A stretch of DNA of 64,000 bases from Stentor roeselii (GCA_006503475.1 RSEH01000122.1:1-64000); one strand, 5' to 3'; positions 10,301 through 22,300 are shown, counted from the stretch's first letter. Notes: generated by a model from the sequence alone, not told the origin. Translations and numbers: made by a program.

Positions 10301-13300
10301 TGTCGATAATTCTAAGCTTTTCAACGGTTCCTGCGAATGCAATTTGAGATTTTACCGATTAAGTTCAACAATGTGCAGCAGTTGTGATGTGACTTGCATG
10401 AGATGCGACGATTTCCAAGAAAAAAACTGCACCGACTGCGTGATTCACGCGAGTTTAACTGTAGAAAAGAAGTGCATTTGCAATTCAGGATATTATCGAA
10501 CAGGATTTAACTGCAGCTCTTGCTTCGAGCGATGCGAGACCTGCAATGGAACTGCTTCAAATCAATGTTTAAGCTGCAAGGCTAACTTGTTGCTAGAAAA
10601 TTCCACTTGCCAGTGTTTTTCTAAAAGTTACTGGGACCAGTCGATGTTTTACTGTGTTGGCTGTGAAGAGACCTGCTCCGAATGCTCAGGGCGGAATTAT
10701 TTTCAGTGCTTGGAATGCTTTCAAGAAGATAAAATTTTGGCTGGATTTTGCACTGAAGTCTGCCCTCTTGGATACCTCTCAAGTGACGGAAAATGCCTTG
10801 AAAAGTCAGAAAGAAAGGCTTATGTCAGGTTCAGGTTCAAGGAAATCACTAGAGTTTTCATCGATGAAGTCAGTAAAGTCAAGGCAATCACTGGGGTTTC
10901 TGAGAAGTTTTACTTGCAGGCTGAAGAGTATGACCCGATTCCTGCATATGAAAGAGGCCTTTACTTCACTGGAAACCAGTCCTTTCTTCAATTCACGAGT
11001 CTTCATAAGCAAGTCTTGTTCGGACCTAGTTTCTGTTTTTCTTTCTGGATACTTCCAGAAATCAACGACTTTTTGATCTTTCAGTACTTTTACAATGAAA
11101 CTCTTAATTTCAATTATTCATTTGAAGATCTGAAAATTCGAGCTGACTTTTGGATATTTAACGAGAAATTTTATTATGAAAGTAGTATTCGAGCAGATAT
11201 CAAAAAATGGAATCACTTGCTTTTAATAGTCGACTACGGATCTTCCACAGATTTCCAAGCAAAAATAAACAAAATAAGTTCTACTCGAAGGTCACTAACA
11301 GAGAATCCTCTTAAAGACTACCTGAATTCTTCATTTTTTATTTCTAGTTTCAACGACTCGTCCAACAGTTTCAAAGGCTTTTTGTATTCACTTGAGTTTT
11401 ACGTGAAAGAGCCTGAAATCGAAACTTTGGTTTATCCCGGTGAATGCCCGAGCTGTTCAGTGTGCCTTTCAGATGGTTCTTGCATATCCTCCTGCAACTT
11501 GACCTCATTCAGATCTCAACAAAAGTGCTCGAGTTGTTTGGAGAACTGCACGTCTGGCTGTCGTGATGATCAATCCTGCAACCTCTGCCATGACCTGCAC
11601 TGTCTCAACTGTTCCAACTTCGAAGCAAACTCTTGCACTGAATGCACAGAAGGCTATCAGCTTATCAATCGTTCATGCATTAAATGTGAAAATCAAGTCT
11701 TTTACGATAAAACTCAGAAAATTTGCACTCCGTGCAAAGGACTATGCAAAACTTGCCTCTCTGAGGTGAAGTGCTTAACTTGTCTTAATCATAGCTCGAT
11801 CACTGAAAACTTTCAGTGTGTTTGTGATTTTGGATATTATCTTGATAAAGTCTGTGAAAGGCAAAAGTTTGCTGCGTTGATTTCCATTGATTTTAAGAAT
11901 ATAGCGAAGATTTTGTTTACTGAAAGCTTGATTCAAGAATTGAAACCTGAAGATTTTGATGTTTTTATTGGTTCTGAAATTGTTAAGTTTGAGATGAAGG
12001 AAAAAGATAGAACTGAATATTACATTGTTTGTGATATCAACAGGAAGTTAATGCAGGGGGATAAACTTCAAATCAAATTTAAAAATGAAATAATTTCGGT
12101 GAAAAATTCGCTACTTTTAACAGAAAGTCTGACAATTTCTATGTTTTTTGAGAAAGAAAGTACACTTCAAGGTGCGATTGAAGGAGCTAAAAGTGTTGCG
12201 GGTGTCGCTGCCTCCGTTGCTATCGGGTCTTCAATCGGATCTGCTGCGCTTATGTCTGACCCGTCTTTTCTTTTTAGTACTTTAACTAACGTTGAGATGT
12301 ACTCTTATGTTGCAATGTATGATTTTGATTTTGACCCAGCATTACTTCAATTTTTAAATTCCATCCAGGTTCAATCTCAAGTTCCAAATGCTGTTAATTA
12401 CTTGATAACAGAAACCAACACTAAGCCCTTGAAACAAAAATTCATAGATTATGGTTATGAGTCAGATTTGTTATTAAAAAATTCAGGAGTTAATTTGACT
12501 CTTCTCTTTATTTTTGTTATTTCAATGCCTATTGCTTTTATAGTCCCTACAACAAAATATTCCTTCATTAATTCGAAAGTGAGTGAATTGAAACAGGCCT
12601 ATAGGTATCGAATTTTTATAAGAATTTTTATTCAAAGTTTTTTTGAAATTTGTATCAATTCTTTGATAGGAATTACTACGTTCAAAAAAAGATCAAGTCT
12701 TAAAATAGTAGACATGACAATTTCTTGCATTTTTTTGGTAATTATTATTCAGGGTATACAAATTTTTCTGAGTCTTTATCTTGTGTTGCTGATATTAAAA
12801 AAAAAGAATCTTTTTGGTGAAGAATTAAAGAAATTTCTTCAAATGTACGAAACTTTTTTTTCCGAATTCAAAGAATCTTCTACACAAGGATTTTATTACC
12901 TTATGTTTATAGCCAGAAGGTTAACAATAGCTATTTTGGTTATTTTTGCTGACCATCCTGCACTTCAAACGAGTGTTAGTTCTGTCTTTTCAATGGGAGT
13001 AATCAATAATTAGATATTGGTTTATATAATTGGAGCTAAACCATACACCAATAAAATCATTCAATTATATACATTGCTTAGTGAGTTACTTCTTCTTTCT
13101 TTTTACGTTTTTCTATTATTACCATTTATATCAGATCTAACTTTCAAAAAGGAGTCTTTGACTTTGAAATGCATTTATATTATTATGGGCGCTTTACTTA
13201 TCAACGTTATATTCGCATTTCTCCTGACATTCAATAAAATTCTAACTTGGATAAATGAAAGAAGGGCTAAGAAAAATCTAGCTATTGTCACGAACTATAA

Positions 13301-13367
13301 TGATGTTAGTATTCAGCAAAGAATTAATTCAGAAGATTTTTTCAAAAAGAATGTCACTCCAGAATAG
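7359..13367 (+). CDS. Giant membrane protein with four lectin-like and Cys-rich repeats
   Basis: ATG at 7359 gives a signal peptide (MIVLICLIFEVFG). One 15-nt intron (12999-13013) splits the end, and the spliced product is 1,997 aa with a TAG stop. Four copies of a roughly 200-residue module recur near residues 65-265, 350-545, 680-890 and 1150-1350. Each has P-x-P-x4-RG-x-YF (RGFYF, RGHYF, RGYYF, RGLYF) and ends in F-x-G-[FY]-[IL]-Y. The size and pattern fit a concanavalin/laminin-G-type jelly roll. Between them lie furin-like cysteine stretches full of C-x2-C. After about residue 1,700 come several membrane segments, two of them (LLLLSFYVFLLLPFI and ALLINVIFAFLLTF) in exon 2. It is probably a plasma-membrane receptor or adhesin; the ligand is unknown. 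Confidence 0.8.
12999..13013 (+). other. 15-nt intron
   Basis: GTAATCAATAATTAG ends in an in-frame TAG. Removing it joins M-G to I-L-V-Y-I-I and adds 117 residues with two membrane segments. It has A at intron position 10. Confidence 0.85.
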
Positions 13368-14376
13368 AAAAATATAGATTAGAATAAGATAATGAGTCTT
13401 AACTAAAATGGTTTATGAATACCAGCAACAAAAAACTGGTATCATTTTATTCAAACAAATAGAAGAGATATTTATGAGCATAATTCAAAAAGTTTACGAC
13501 ACAGAATTACTGTTTTTGATATAAAAAGTTATTTATTTAGTGAATTTTATTAAAAAATATAATATCAGACATTTTTAATGAAATATCATTCAGAGTTTCA
13601 ATAACTTCAGAAAAACCTAAGAATGGAATAGTCATAAGGATCATGAGATGGAGAGATTTAGTTAATTTTCCATTTTAAATAAGTTTCTGTTTAATAGATT
13701 AAAATAATCATTAATTAAATTTATTGATAGACTAGTAATAATCTGGAATTTTGAACAGTTACTTAACTTCATAGATAATTACCATGAATACAGATAACTC
13801 TTTTAATTTTTATAACATGAATCTGAAGATGGTTTAAATCATATCAAACCATAGTACACAGAATAAAAATCCTTGCATATGAATTATTTATATCTCTACT
13901 CTTATTAATAATTTTTCAATTCAAGTTTTTGATATTTTTCATGCTAATAATGAATTAAAAATATCTAGGCCTACACAATTCAATTTTAATCCAATTATTC
14001 AAGAAAAAAATTCAAATAATCCTTATTTACATAAAATTTCATGCTCGTCCTTCATAAGAATCAGTCATTTAATAGGTAAGAGTTTTAATTATATTAATCA
14101 AAATAAAGATATAAATAAAGTTTAAGTATTGAGGATCATAATAATTACTAAATCTATGAAAATATTAAAAATTCATCAAAACATGTTAAAATCAATTATT
14201 ATCAATAAGAATACTAATCTTATGGATACTTATTAGAAATAAGGATTCAAATACCTCTCTTATAAAACATTTAAAACAAAAACAAGGTTTGATCAATAAT
14301 AAGAGCTATAATCCTTTATTCATCAGTATAAAGTTATTCAAATTAAAATAAAAACTAATCTATATATTCTATTATC
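13368..14376. other. 1-kb AT-rich spacer, no gene seen
   Basis: It lies between the 3' ends of two convergent genes, which makes it unusually long for this window. One short hydrophobic frame near 13880-13960 (ELFISLLLLIIFQFKFLIFF) is closed on both sides and may be debris of a membrane-protein gene. Nothing else is recognisable. Confidence 0.5.
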
Positions 14377-16941
14377 TTATTGAAATTGGATAAAGTTAAA
14401 AACTTCTTGATTCGAATTGGTGACTCTAATCCCTCGATCAGCTATATTATACTCATATAATTTTTGTATCGGGTACCCAGTATTTCCAGCAAAAATCATA
14501 ATTTCGCAGTTAAAACCCAAATTAATCACATGGCAAATGAACTCAACTCCATTCGAGGTATTATTTTCATTTTTACTTCTTCCCATGCTCGTAACAATCC
14601 TAAAGTTATCAGAATCTCTTTTCATGATTTCTCCCCAAAACGATTTCAAATAAGCTAAAGCAGATTTATCTGAAACTTTCAATATAAACCGAGTCCTTGA
14701 ACAATAAGCAAAAGAGCTTTCAATAATCTGTTTATTTTCCGAGTTTTCATTGAAGTTCTTTTCATCTACCCACAAAACGTTTTTCAGTCCAGTGCCTAAT
14801 TCGATTTGTTTCAAATAAATATATTTTTTTGAATTTTTAACAGTTTTCGAGTACACTAAAAAGTGACTGAATGGCAAAAAAATGACTTCATCTTCTTCAG
14901 GATACAATGAAAATCGATCAATTTTTCGACCTGACAGAGAGTTTATCTTAAAGACTGTGTTGCAATCGGGGAACAACTCCTTTGATCCTTTCGAGCTGCT
15001 TGAGAAATGCAGCCAACAGATGATATTCCCTTGAACATAATCGGCCAACTCTGAATCAGTCAAATTTGCAGTCCTTGTGCAAAAGCCCCAGAAAAGTGGC
15101 AGGAGTGAAATTGCTTCAAAAATGTAACTGTTGATCAGATTAAAGTCTTTGTTAAGTGAATTGCCATGAGTGAATTGAGTGTATATTTCATGTGCCTGGG
15201 TGCGATTGTTCGATTTGTAATTATCTGAAGTATAATATCTTATTGCATATGCATAAATCTTTTGGGTATTCACGCTTAAATGACTGAAGCTTTTATCGTT
15301 TTCGTTAAAGTTCAAAAACTTTTTGGGAAGTCTCTGACCGTTCTTTTTTATTGTTTCTTTGAATGAGGTTAAGGTCGTTGTCACTTTTGGCGGAAGATTT
15401 TTTAATGAAAATAATGGAAAGTATTTATCAGATATAGGCCATTCATAAAATTCTAATAAATATTCGCTGTCATGGTCTTGATATGAGTCACTGAAATTTG
15501 ATTTTTTCAAAATTCCACATTTGAAGGAATAATAACCGCCAGGATTTTTGGAACTGCTTTTGAAGTCTTTTTCTAAATTTTTCTTCCTTTTTTCAACGGA
15601 ACCGAATCCAGGTGTATTTTTTTTAACCTGAAGACTGGTTAGATCTGCATCATCTAGAGCTGGTTTGGTGCTTAACTTGTTTTTATGTATAGCAGCCGAG
15701 TTAGAATAATGATTATCAAAATCAGAAGGGTTATATGGAGAATCTTCTTCTATTGTCATTAAATTGACAGGCTTCCACTTGTTTTGTTTTATCTTCGACT
15801 GAAAAGGACTATTTTTATTTGAAGAGCCTATATTAGCTGAATTCAAATCTTTATACATTCCTTGTCCTATTACTTTAGATTCAAATCCAGTTTGATACCC
15901 ATAATTGAAAGCATCTTTTACCATTCCAGGCCCCATGTTTCCTCCAATTCCTGCCCCACTTTTAGGCTCCTTATAATAATTATAAGGATAACTAGAATTA
16001 CTTGGCGCACTTTCTGCATATCCAGATGATGCTGTGCCAGTAAATCCACCTTGATATGGATTATATCCAGGCAGGTTATAAAGATTAGAATATCCAGTTG
16101 ACTGTTGAAGATAAGTGCTATCAGAATAATTATTTTTCAAGTTCATACAGTTTTCCATTGATTGCTGAGGAAAAAAATTGTTATAGTAATTATCAGGTAA
16201 ATTTACAGAGTAACTTCCTTGATATGAAGGTTGAATAAAAGAGCTTCCAGCATTAATACCTTGAGATTCGCTATTAAAAGTCCCCGAATAATCTGATAAA
16301 TTAGAAAAATCTTGATTTGAGTACACAGTGTGACTTACCATTCCAGGAAAATAATCTTGAACTGCAGGACTTAACTTGCCTTCCATTCCTGAAGAGTCAC
16401 TCGGAGTTTTGTCTTTTAAAAGAACTGCATTAGCTTGTAAGTCTCCTTGATATCCACTGTTTGAAAGGCCTTGATACTCACTTTTAGGAGTTTCTACTTG
16501 TGAGTATAAATCCTGTGAACCACCCTTTAATGAGTAAGCCAAATTAGCTATCCAAGTGCATTTAATGTATATGTACCCTGCATGGACCTCAAATAAATAG
16601 ACATACATCCAGTCTTTACAGTTGTCATTTGCAATTAGATTAAAGGGAACAGAAACTGTCCCGATAAGGCTGGTACTCTTGGAACTGCTGCTGTATTCCC
16701 AAATTTCAACAGCCAGTTCATCCTCATCATTTCTCATAAACACAATCTGATCATTCCAAGTGCTAAAGTTGTCTGAACACTGAACGTAGTTCGTCCATTG
16801 GAATTTATCACCCAGAGAAACTTTGCAGCAAAAGTAATCTAACATTCCTTCATCACGGTAAAGATTCGCACATATCAGCCCAATCAAAAGGCTTCCTGGG
16901 TGATCAGCTACTTGATTATTTGTTGATTTTTCACTTTCCAT
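14377..16941 (-). CDS. C2 domain plus mono-ADP-ribosyltransferase-like protein
   Basis: 854 aa. Residues about 15-135 read as a C2 domain (GSLLIGLICANLYRDEG, then W-N-D-Q-I-V-F and L-A-V-E-I-W-E-Y), a fold that often targets membranes with Ca2+. Residues 140-450 are low-complexity, rich in Ser, Gly, Asn, Tyr and Gln. Residues about 540-720 match the arginine-type ADP-ribosyltransferase layout: Arg623 in CTRTANLTDSEL, a Ser run 647-650 (HFSSSSKG) and YPEEDEVIF with an E-x-E near 682-684. This is the R-S-E signature of the RT6/ART family. The C-terminal 130 residues are unrecognised. The triad suggests an active enzyme that may modify proteins at membranes; substrate unknown. The reading is from motifs only. 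Confidence 0.65.
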   Translation of the reverse strand: MESEKSTNNQVADHPGSLLIGLICANLYRDEGMLDYFCCKVSLGDKFQWTNYVQCSDNFSTWNDQIVFMRNDEDELAVEIWEYSSSSKSTSLIGTVSVPFNLIANDNCKDWMYVYLFEVHAGYIYIKCTWIANLAYSLKGGSQDLYSQVETPKSEYQGLSNSGYQGDLQANAVLLKDKTPSDSSGMEGKLSPAVQDYFPGMVSHTVYSNQDFSNLSDYSGTFNSESQGINAGSSFIQPSYQGSYSVNLPDNYYNNFFPQQSMENCMNLKNNYSDSTYLQQSTGYSNLYNLPGYNPYQGGFTGTASSGYAESAPSNSSYPYNYYKEPKSGAGIGGNMGPGMVKDAFNYGYQTGFESKVIGQGMYKDLNSANIGSSNKNSPFQSKIKQNKWKPVNLMTIEEDSPYNPSDFDNHYSNSAAIHKNKLSTKPALDDADLTSLQVKKNTPGFGSVEKRKKNLEKDFKSSSKNPGGYYSFKCGILKKSNFSDSYQDHDSEYLLEFYEWPISDKYFPLFSLKNLPPKVTTTLTSFKETIKKNGQRLPKKFLNFNENDKSFSHLSVNTQKIYAYAIRYYTSDNYKSNNRTQAHEIYTQFTHGNSLNKDFNLINSYIFEAISLLPLFWGFCTRTANLTDSELADYVQGNIICWLHFSSSSKGSKELFPDCNTVFKINSLSGRKIDRFSLYPEEDEVIFLPFSHFLVYSKTVKNSKKYIYLKQIELGTGLKNVLWVDEKNFNENSENKQIIESSFAYCSRTRFILKVSDKSALAYLKSFWGEIMKRDSDNFRIVTSMGRSKNENNTSNGVEFICHVINLGFNCEIMIFAGNTGYPIQKLYEYNIADRGIRVTNSNQEVFNFIQFQ

Positions 16942-17057
16942 AAATTTATAGAATATCTGAAAAGTATGATAGTAAAATTTTCCAATAATCTTTCAAAGTT
17001 TTAACTAATTTAAGCTTCATTTAGAGTATTCGAAGTTGTTCAAGTGAATAACTATAT

Positions 17058-17465
17058 CTAAACACTCAATCCTATTAAATTTTTATATTCTTCTGTCACT
17101 TGCTTCTCCAACAAGGCAATTTCGCTGAGGGTATTTTTAGTGCAATATTTAATACAAAGGCCTAGTTCCTCAGTGTAGTTTAGATTTGGTGAAACATGAC
17201 AGCTCTCAGTGCATCTATCATAAGCAACGCAAGCCCTCTTCAGAGAGGTATCGATACGATTATGTACAAAGCTAGCAGGATTAACACACTTCTCGACACA
17301 ATATCGACCTGCTCTCAAAGAATGAGTAAAAGAATAGCAAAGAGCTGCGCATTCAAAACTCTTTCCCAGTAAAAACTTGTGCAGTTGTTCAAAGTTTTTC
17401 CTCATTAAATCAATTCTCTTCGAAATAGAGAGCCTGCTTTTTTTGTAAGCCCTTTCGACTTCCAT
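17058..17465 (-). CDS. FAM136A family, twin CX3C mitochondrial protein
   Basis: 135 aa from ATG at 17465 (the frame extends upstream, but only with a non-ATG codon). The product has four C-x3-C motifs, CAALC, CVEKC, CTESC and CIKYC, in the order and spacing of FAM136A (DUF842), whose members are about 138 aa. The rest is helical and charged. FAM136A proteins are reported in mitochondria, probably in the intermembrane space, where paired CX3C motifs form disulphides. A NEK kinase gene diverges from it across a 227-nt spacer. Confidence 0.75.
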   Translation of the reverse strand: MEVERAYKKSRLSISKRIDLMRKNFEQLHKFLLGKSFECAALCYSFTHSLRAGRYCVEKCVNPASFVHNRIDTSLKRACVAYDRCTESCHVSPNLNYTEELGLCIKYCTKNTLSEIALLEKQVTEEYKNLIGLSV

Positions 17466-17692
17466 TAGTAATCGATTGTTCAACTGTTTTTCTTTATCTC
17501 AACATATAATCAAAAGACGAAAATAAACTTTTCATTGCACTTTCCAAACTTTCTTAAAATTTAAAATCCGAAGCAGACAAATGAAAATTCCTTTAAAATT
17601 AACCCTAAAATGCTTAATTTTTAAATCATTAACTAAAACTCAGCATTCAAAATACAAATGCAAAAATCTGGTTTAAATATCGTGATAATTAT

Positions 17693-18835
17693 ATGTCAAT
17701 ATCAGGTTTCGAAATCCTCTCTAAAATCGGTGAAGGCGCCTACAGCACAGTCTTCAAAGTACGTCGCATTTCAGACGGAAAAATCTACGCCTTGAAAAAG
17801 GTTTCAATAGAAAAGCTTTCAGAAAAAGAAAAAAACAACTCATTAAACGAAATCCGAATCCTTGCAAGTATAAAAGACCCGAACGTGATTTCCTACAAAG
17901 AAGCCTTTTTTGAAGAAGACGATAAATCTTTATGTCTGGTGATGGAATTCGCTGACTCAGGAGACCTGCACCAAAGAATCCTGAGGTGCAGGAAACGTTC
18001 AGTTCGTTTAAATGAAAACTTTATCTGGTCTATTTTAATCCAAGTGACTCAAGGGCTGAAAGCCCTTCACGACTTCGGGATTTTTCATCGTGACTTGAAA
18101 AGTGCCAACGTTTTTCTAAATAAAGATGGAACTGTCAAACTCGGAGACATGAACGTGTCGAAAGTTTCAAAAGACGGCTTTTTGAAGACCCAGACTGGGA
18201 CTCCTTATTACGCCAGTCCTGAAGTGTGGCAAGATATGAAGTACACTAATAAAAGTGACATCTGGTCTCTTGGCTGCGTTATTTATGAAGCAATCACCTT
18301 GAGACCTCCTTTCAATGCTGATGACATGGAAGGGCTTTTTCAGAAAGTCATGGACGGTAACTTTGACCCGGTGCCGAAAGTTTATTCAAGGGAATTGAGT
18401 GAGTTGGTCGCTATGATGCTCGTTGATAACCCTGAGGAAAGACCCAGTTGTCAAGATATTCTTGACTTGGATATCGTCAGGGGTAAGGTTAAAAGACAGA
18501 ATATTCAGAAATCGGAAAGTCTTTTACTGAGACCTATCAAAATGCCTGATGACTTGTCGCTTATTTCTGGATGTCTTCCACTCCCTGATTATCAAGAAGC
18601 TAATGATGAGAATGCAGGGAATAGAAGTGGAAGACTTCCGCAAATCAGGATGCATTCTCCGCAGTTTAGACTCAATTTGCATAAATCTATAGAAAACTCG
18701 AATAACAGACTGAAAAGGATTAAAGATGTTTATCTTTCTCCGATTAAAATTTATCATTCTCCCCAGAGTAGGCCGAATAGGAAGTATGTGGGGTTGAAGA
18801 GTAGTAGAGATGTGCATGGTGATGAACATTATTAA
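17693..18835 (+). CDS. NIMA-related (NEK) protein kinase
   Basis: 380 aa. The kinase domain spans residues 6-262: GEGAYSTVF glycine loop at 13-21, catalytic Lys35, HRDLKSANVF with Asp134, DMN at 152-154 in place of DFG, and a GTPYYASPE activation-segment end. LGDMNVSKV and the loop sequence point to the NEK family, whose protist members act in cilium length, basal bodies and mitosis. Ciliate NEKs often carry D-L-N or D-M-N, and the metal-binding Asp is kept, so activity is expected. The 118-residue tail is basic, Ser/Pro rich and unrecognised. The stop lies 68 nt from the converging RpiB gene. Confidence 0.9.
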   Translation: MSISGFEILSKIGEGAYSTVFKVRRISDGKIYALKKVSIEKLSEKEKNNSLNEIRILASIKDPNVISYKEAFFEEDDKSLCLVMEFADSGDLHQRILRCRKRSVRLNENFIWSILIQVTQGLKALHDFGIFHRDLKSANVFLNKDGTVKLGDMNVSKVSKDGFLKTQTGTPYYASPEVWQDMKYTNKSDIWSLGCVIYEAITLRPPFNADDMEGLFQKVMDGNFDPVPKVYSRELSELVAMMLVDNPEERPSCQDILDLDIVRGKVKRQNIQKSESLLLRPIKMPDDLSLISGCLPLPDYQEANDENAGNRSGRLPQIRMHSPQFRLNLHKSIENSNNRLKRIKDVYLSPIKIYHSPQSRPNRKYVGLKSSRDVHGDEHY

Positions 18836-18903
18836 CTAGCTCAAACTAAATGTCTAAATAGGCATCTGCTTAAAATAATTAAGAAATTATCTTAAGCTAT
18901 CCG

Positions 18904-19350
18904 TTAATTCAAGTTAATCCTATCCAATAACTCTCCTCTACGAACATAATTCTCATTCTCCTGCTCAAATCGAGTTCTCAAAAACGCTTCAACCATTTGT
19001 TTGGCAACTTCAATTCCAATAACCCTTTCTCCAAGTGCAATGACATTAGCATTATCTTTAGCCCGACAATTGACAGCAGTGAAATAATCATGACAAACAG
19101 CACATCGAATGCCATTGAATCGATTAGCAGCCATAGAAATTCCAATTCCAGATCCACAAACAAGAACCCCAAGTTCACATTGTTTACCAATTAAAAGTTC
19201 ACAAGCACTTTTTGCATAAATTGGAAAGTCAACAGGTTCCTGAGAGTCAGTCCCGACATCAACAACATCGAATCCTTTTCCCTGCAGATGTTTTTTGATG
19301 ATTTCCTTATAATTAAACCCTGCATGGTCACAGCCAATGACGACTTTCAT
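18904..19350 (-). CDS. rpiB: Ribose-5-phosphate isomerase B
   Basis: 148 aa, the usual length for RpiB/LacAB isomerases. It shows GCDHAGFNYKE at the N-terminus, the catalytic cysteine at residue 65 within LVCGSGIGIS, and RAKDNANVIALGERVIG downstream. It interconverts ribose-5-phosphate and ribulose-5-phosphate in the pentose phosphate pathway, in the cytosol. RpiB is the bacterial-type enzyme but also occurs in several protists, so by itself it does not prove recent transfer. Its ATG is only 6 nt after the stop of the Dopey gene on the same strand, leaving almost no room for a promoter or leader between them. Confidence 0.92.
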   Translation of the reverse strand: MKVVIGCDHAGFNYKEIIKKHLQGKGFDVVDVGTDSQEPVDFPIYAKSACELLIGKQCELGVLVCGSGIGISMAANRFNGIRCAVCHDYFTAVNCRAKDNANVIALGERVIGIEVAKQMVEAFLRTRFEQENENYVRRGELLDRINLN

Positions 19351-19356
19351 ATTTAC

Positions 19357-22300
19357 CTAATTAAAAAACCCTTCTTCAACCATATTGTCAACACTTACGA
19401 GACTGGGCAAATGAATAGATTCACTTTTTTTCATCGCATTTTGAATCATCTTGCAAATTTTATACCTGAAGTCATCAGGGTCGCACTCTTCAGAGATCAA
19501 AGACCTTCTCTGATGAATCTTATAAGCCTCGTCTTCATGTTCAACTTCTGACTCCCTTGCAAAGAGCTTTCCCGGCACCAGCAATTCTTTCAAAGGCCGG
19601 AAGATCTGATTTTCCGAGGAGTCTTCTTTGCGAGTATCAGTGAAAGCCTTTAAATTATCATAATAAAGCATCGGCTTGAAGATCTGAAAGTCTTGGTTCA
19701 TCAACGTGATAAGAATATCCAATAAATTCAGAATTGAATTCAAGGACTTCTTCGACTTCGAGTTTTTTTTTATCGATTCTTTCGTACTGGGGTCAGTAAA
19801 AACCTGCCAAATGTCAGTGAAAAGATGAGGCCAGAGCCTTGGCCAGAGGTTGTTGAGTGACTCAGAACTGAGTCTTAGCAGCAAGACGACTGTGCAGTGA
19901 TAAACTGCAGATCTAAGGTTTTCATCGTCAGTTTTAATAAACTCGATCAATTTCTCACAGATCATCTGGGTGCAGCTCTGGTATTCATCAACTGACCCGC
20001 TGTAAATCGCGAAAGAAACCGTTCGAATACTATGAGCTCTTAAAGCGTTGTTGGTACTGCGAGTGAAGAAACCAGTGTACATCTTGTTAAACAGCTCGTT
20101 GATTAAACTGTACCTGTCGCCGTAACATTCGTTTGACACACAACTGATGATCTTTCCCCAGGCTTTCAACCCGTTCAGTTCTTTTTTTTTCTCTGCTACG
20201 ACGAAGGTCTCGAAAAACTTGGGAGAGGTCAAAAATTCGATGATTTCTTTTTTGTAGGTCCTGGCAAGCCACATCCTTCCAGTGGCGAAGATCTGTGCAA
20301 GGATCTCGCTTGTCAGTTGAATGTCGATCTTCTCTGATTTCGACGTGATTGCCTGGATCATCATCCCTGTGTACGCCGTGAACTGCGAGTTCAGCTTGTC
20401 TTGCTGCTCGCTTTTCCACAGGTTTCGCACTATTGGGTAAAGAGTGAACTTCAAAGTTATCAACGCGCCTGTGTTTAAACGATGGTTCACTTTGTAGATG
20501 TTCAGGGATGGAGGGTAAGGCGGTTCTAACTTTTCTTCGTTGTCGCTTAGGGAAAGACGAGTCACTGTCAACAGGGTACGTTGAACGTACTCGTACATTG
20601 TTTGGAAATAAGTACGGTCCATGTCTTGACTGGAACTTTTGAGAAGGAGAAGGTGGACTATTTCTAACACCCATAACTTTGTTACTGATAAGTCTGACTT
20701 CTCCAGGTAGTTGAATAGGTTTATTAGGTTCTCCCAAATGTCTGATTGGTTTATCACTTCGGATGGAAGAACGCAGAATAAGGAGTAGAGGAAGTGGCAG
20801 AGGTTTAATGCAGCTTTTTTGTCTAAGGCAGGATGTTTTGGGACTTGGTCGATTGGTTCGAGTGATTCGGATTTTTCGAAGTCGGAATTGGGATCGAGGA
20901 AAAATTTTCCTGAGTTTAGAAGGAATGAGGTGTAGGTAAAACCGTTGATTATTAGACTGAGATCGCATTTCAGACTAACAATAAGTCCAACGATTTTCTT
21001 TAACTTTTCATTAGTTCCCTCATCAGGGTTGAAATTACTACAAGTTCTATACCAAATCTCAAAACAAGCTTTAATAATAAGTCCATTTTCTTTTTCCATA
21101 AGCGGCCTAATAAATTCAACAACCTCTTTAGAATCCGGTAACTCAACATCATCCTTATCATGTCTATACTCAGTGCCAGTGGTTTGAACAACAAGAGCAG
21201 TGGCATAAGTTCCACAAGAGTCAATCATTTTATTCAAAACAAATCCAAAGCAGTCCTTAACACGAGTTTCCCTCTTATCCATATGAATCAAGTTGCAATG
21301 AATGACTTTTTTGAGGCCGCTGATAAGAAACTGTTTGTCTTTCGCATCACTTAACTGTTCGCAGAACTCTTTTATGAGGTCCAGGCTGAGGACTTCAAAC
21401 TTTTCCGGCTTGAGTACTTTTGCAATGATTTTAAACGTGTCAGTGATGAACTCTGCCCATCTGCTCTGGATGTAGTCGCTTTTCACCTTCAGTCCTTGCA
21501 CGTAAACTTTAAAGAAAATTTCGGATTCGACAAGTTGAATGAAGTTTTTCTTTTCTACTAGCAGGTCGCAGTCAAATATTATGATGTTTACGATGTTTTG
21601 AAGGTGGTAGTGGATTATCTCGGTCTCGTCTACGTGGAAGTCTGGACTTATGGAATCTTGGACTTTTTTTAATGAATATAAAACTGCTTTTGCTGCGAAG
21701 TAAGCGATTTGGGTGTCTGGCTTTTGTAAGACTATTGATAAAAATTCACAGGCGGATACCTTGACTTTCAAAAGAGTTTTAGACTCAGATTTTTCCCAAT
21801 TCTTAAGTAAAACAGCAAAAGGAATTTTAATCAAAATCTGTAAAATCGAGTCACGAAATTCAAAGTTTTTTGAATTTTCAAACAAATTACTATCCTCCAA
21901 AAACTGATTCTCTTCAAAAAGCGCTTCAAGTTCCTCAACAAGTACTTCCGAAGTCTGAATAGTATCACAAGTAATAACACATTTCCGAGACCCATGTTTC
22001 AAGATATTTTTCAAGTCCTTGAAATTTTCCTCTAATAGTTCCAAGTCATCATTTCTAACATTCTGAACAAGTTCATCTAAAATAGGTTCAATAATAAACC
22101 CTAAGTATCCGATGATAGTATGAAGCCATTTGACAGCATGGAAACTGACGAGTGGATTCGAACTATCAAGATGCTTAACCATTTCAATCGCGACAGGTCG
22201 ATGTCCAAAGATAATTCCAAGACTTTCAGTGAAGTTTTTACTGACAATCATCCAAAAGCTATTCAAATTTTGTATATTTTCAATAAGTTTACTTTCAGAG

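Noticed and set aside
10654-11076. 140-aa plus-strand frame
   Set aside because: It is an alternate frame of the giant lectin-repeat gene, whose cysteine pattern continues unbroken through the region.
20087-20968. 293-aa open frame on the minus strand
   Set aside because: It lies in another frame of the same strand within the Dopey exon, is very Arg/Pro/Ser rich without any domain, and overlaps the conserved protein completely.
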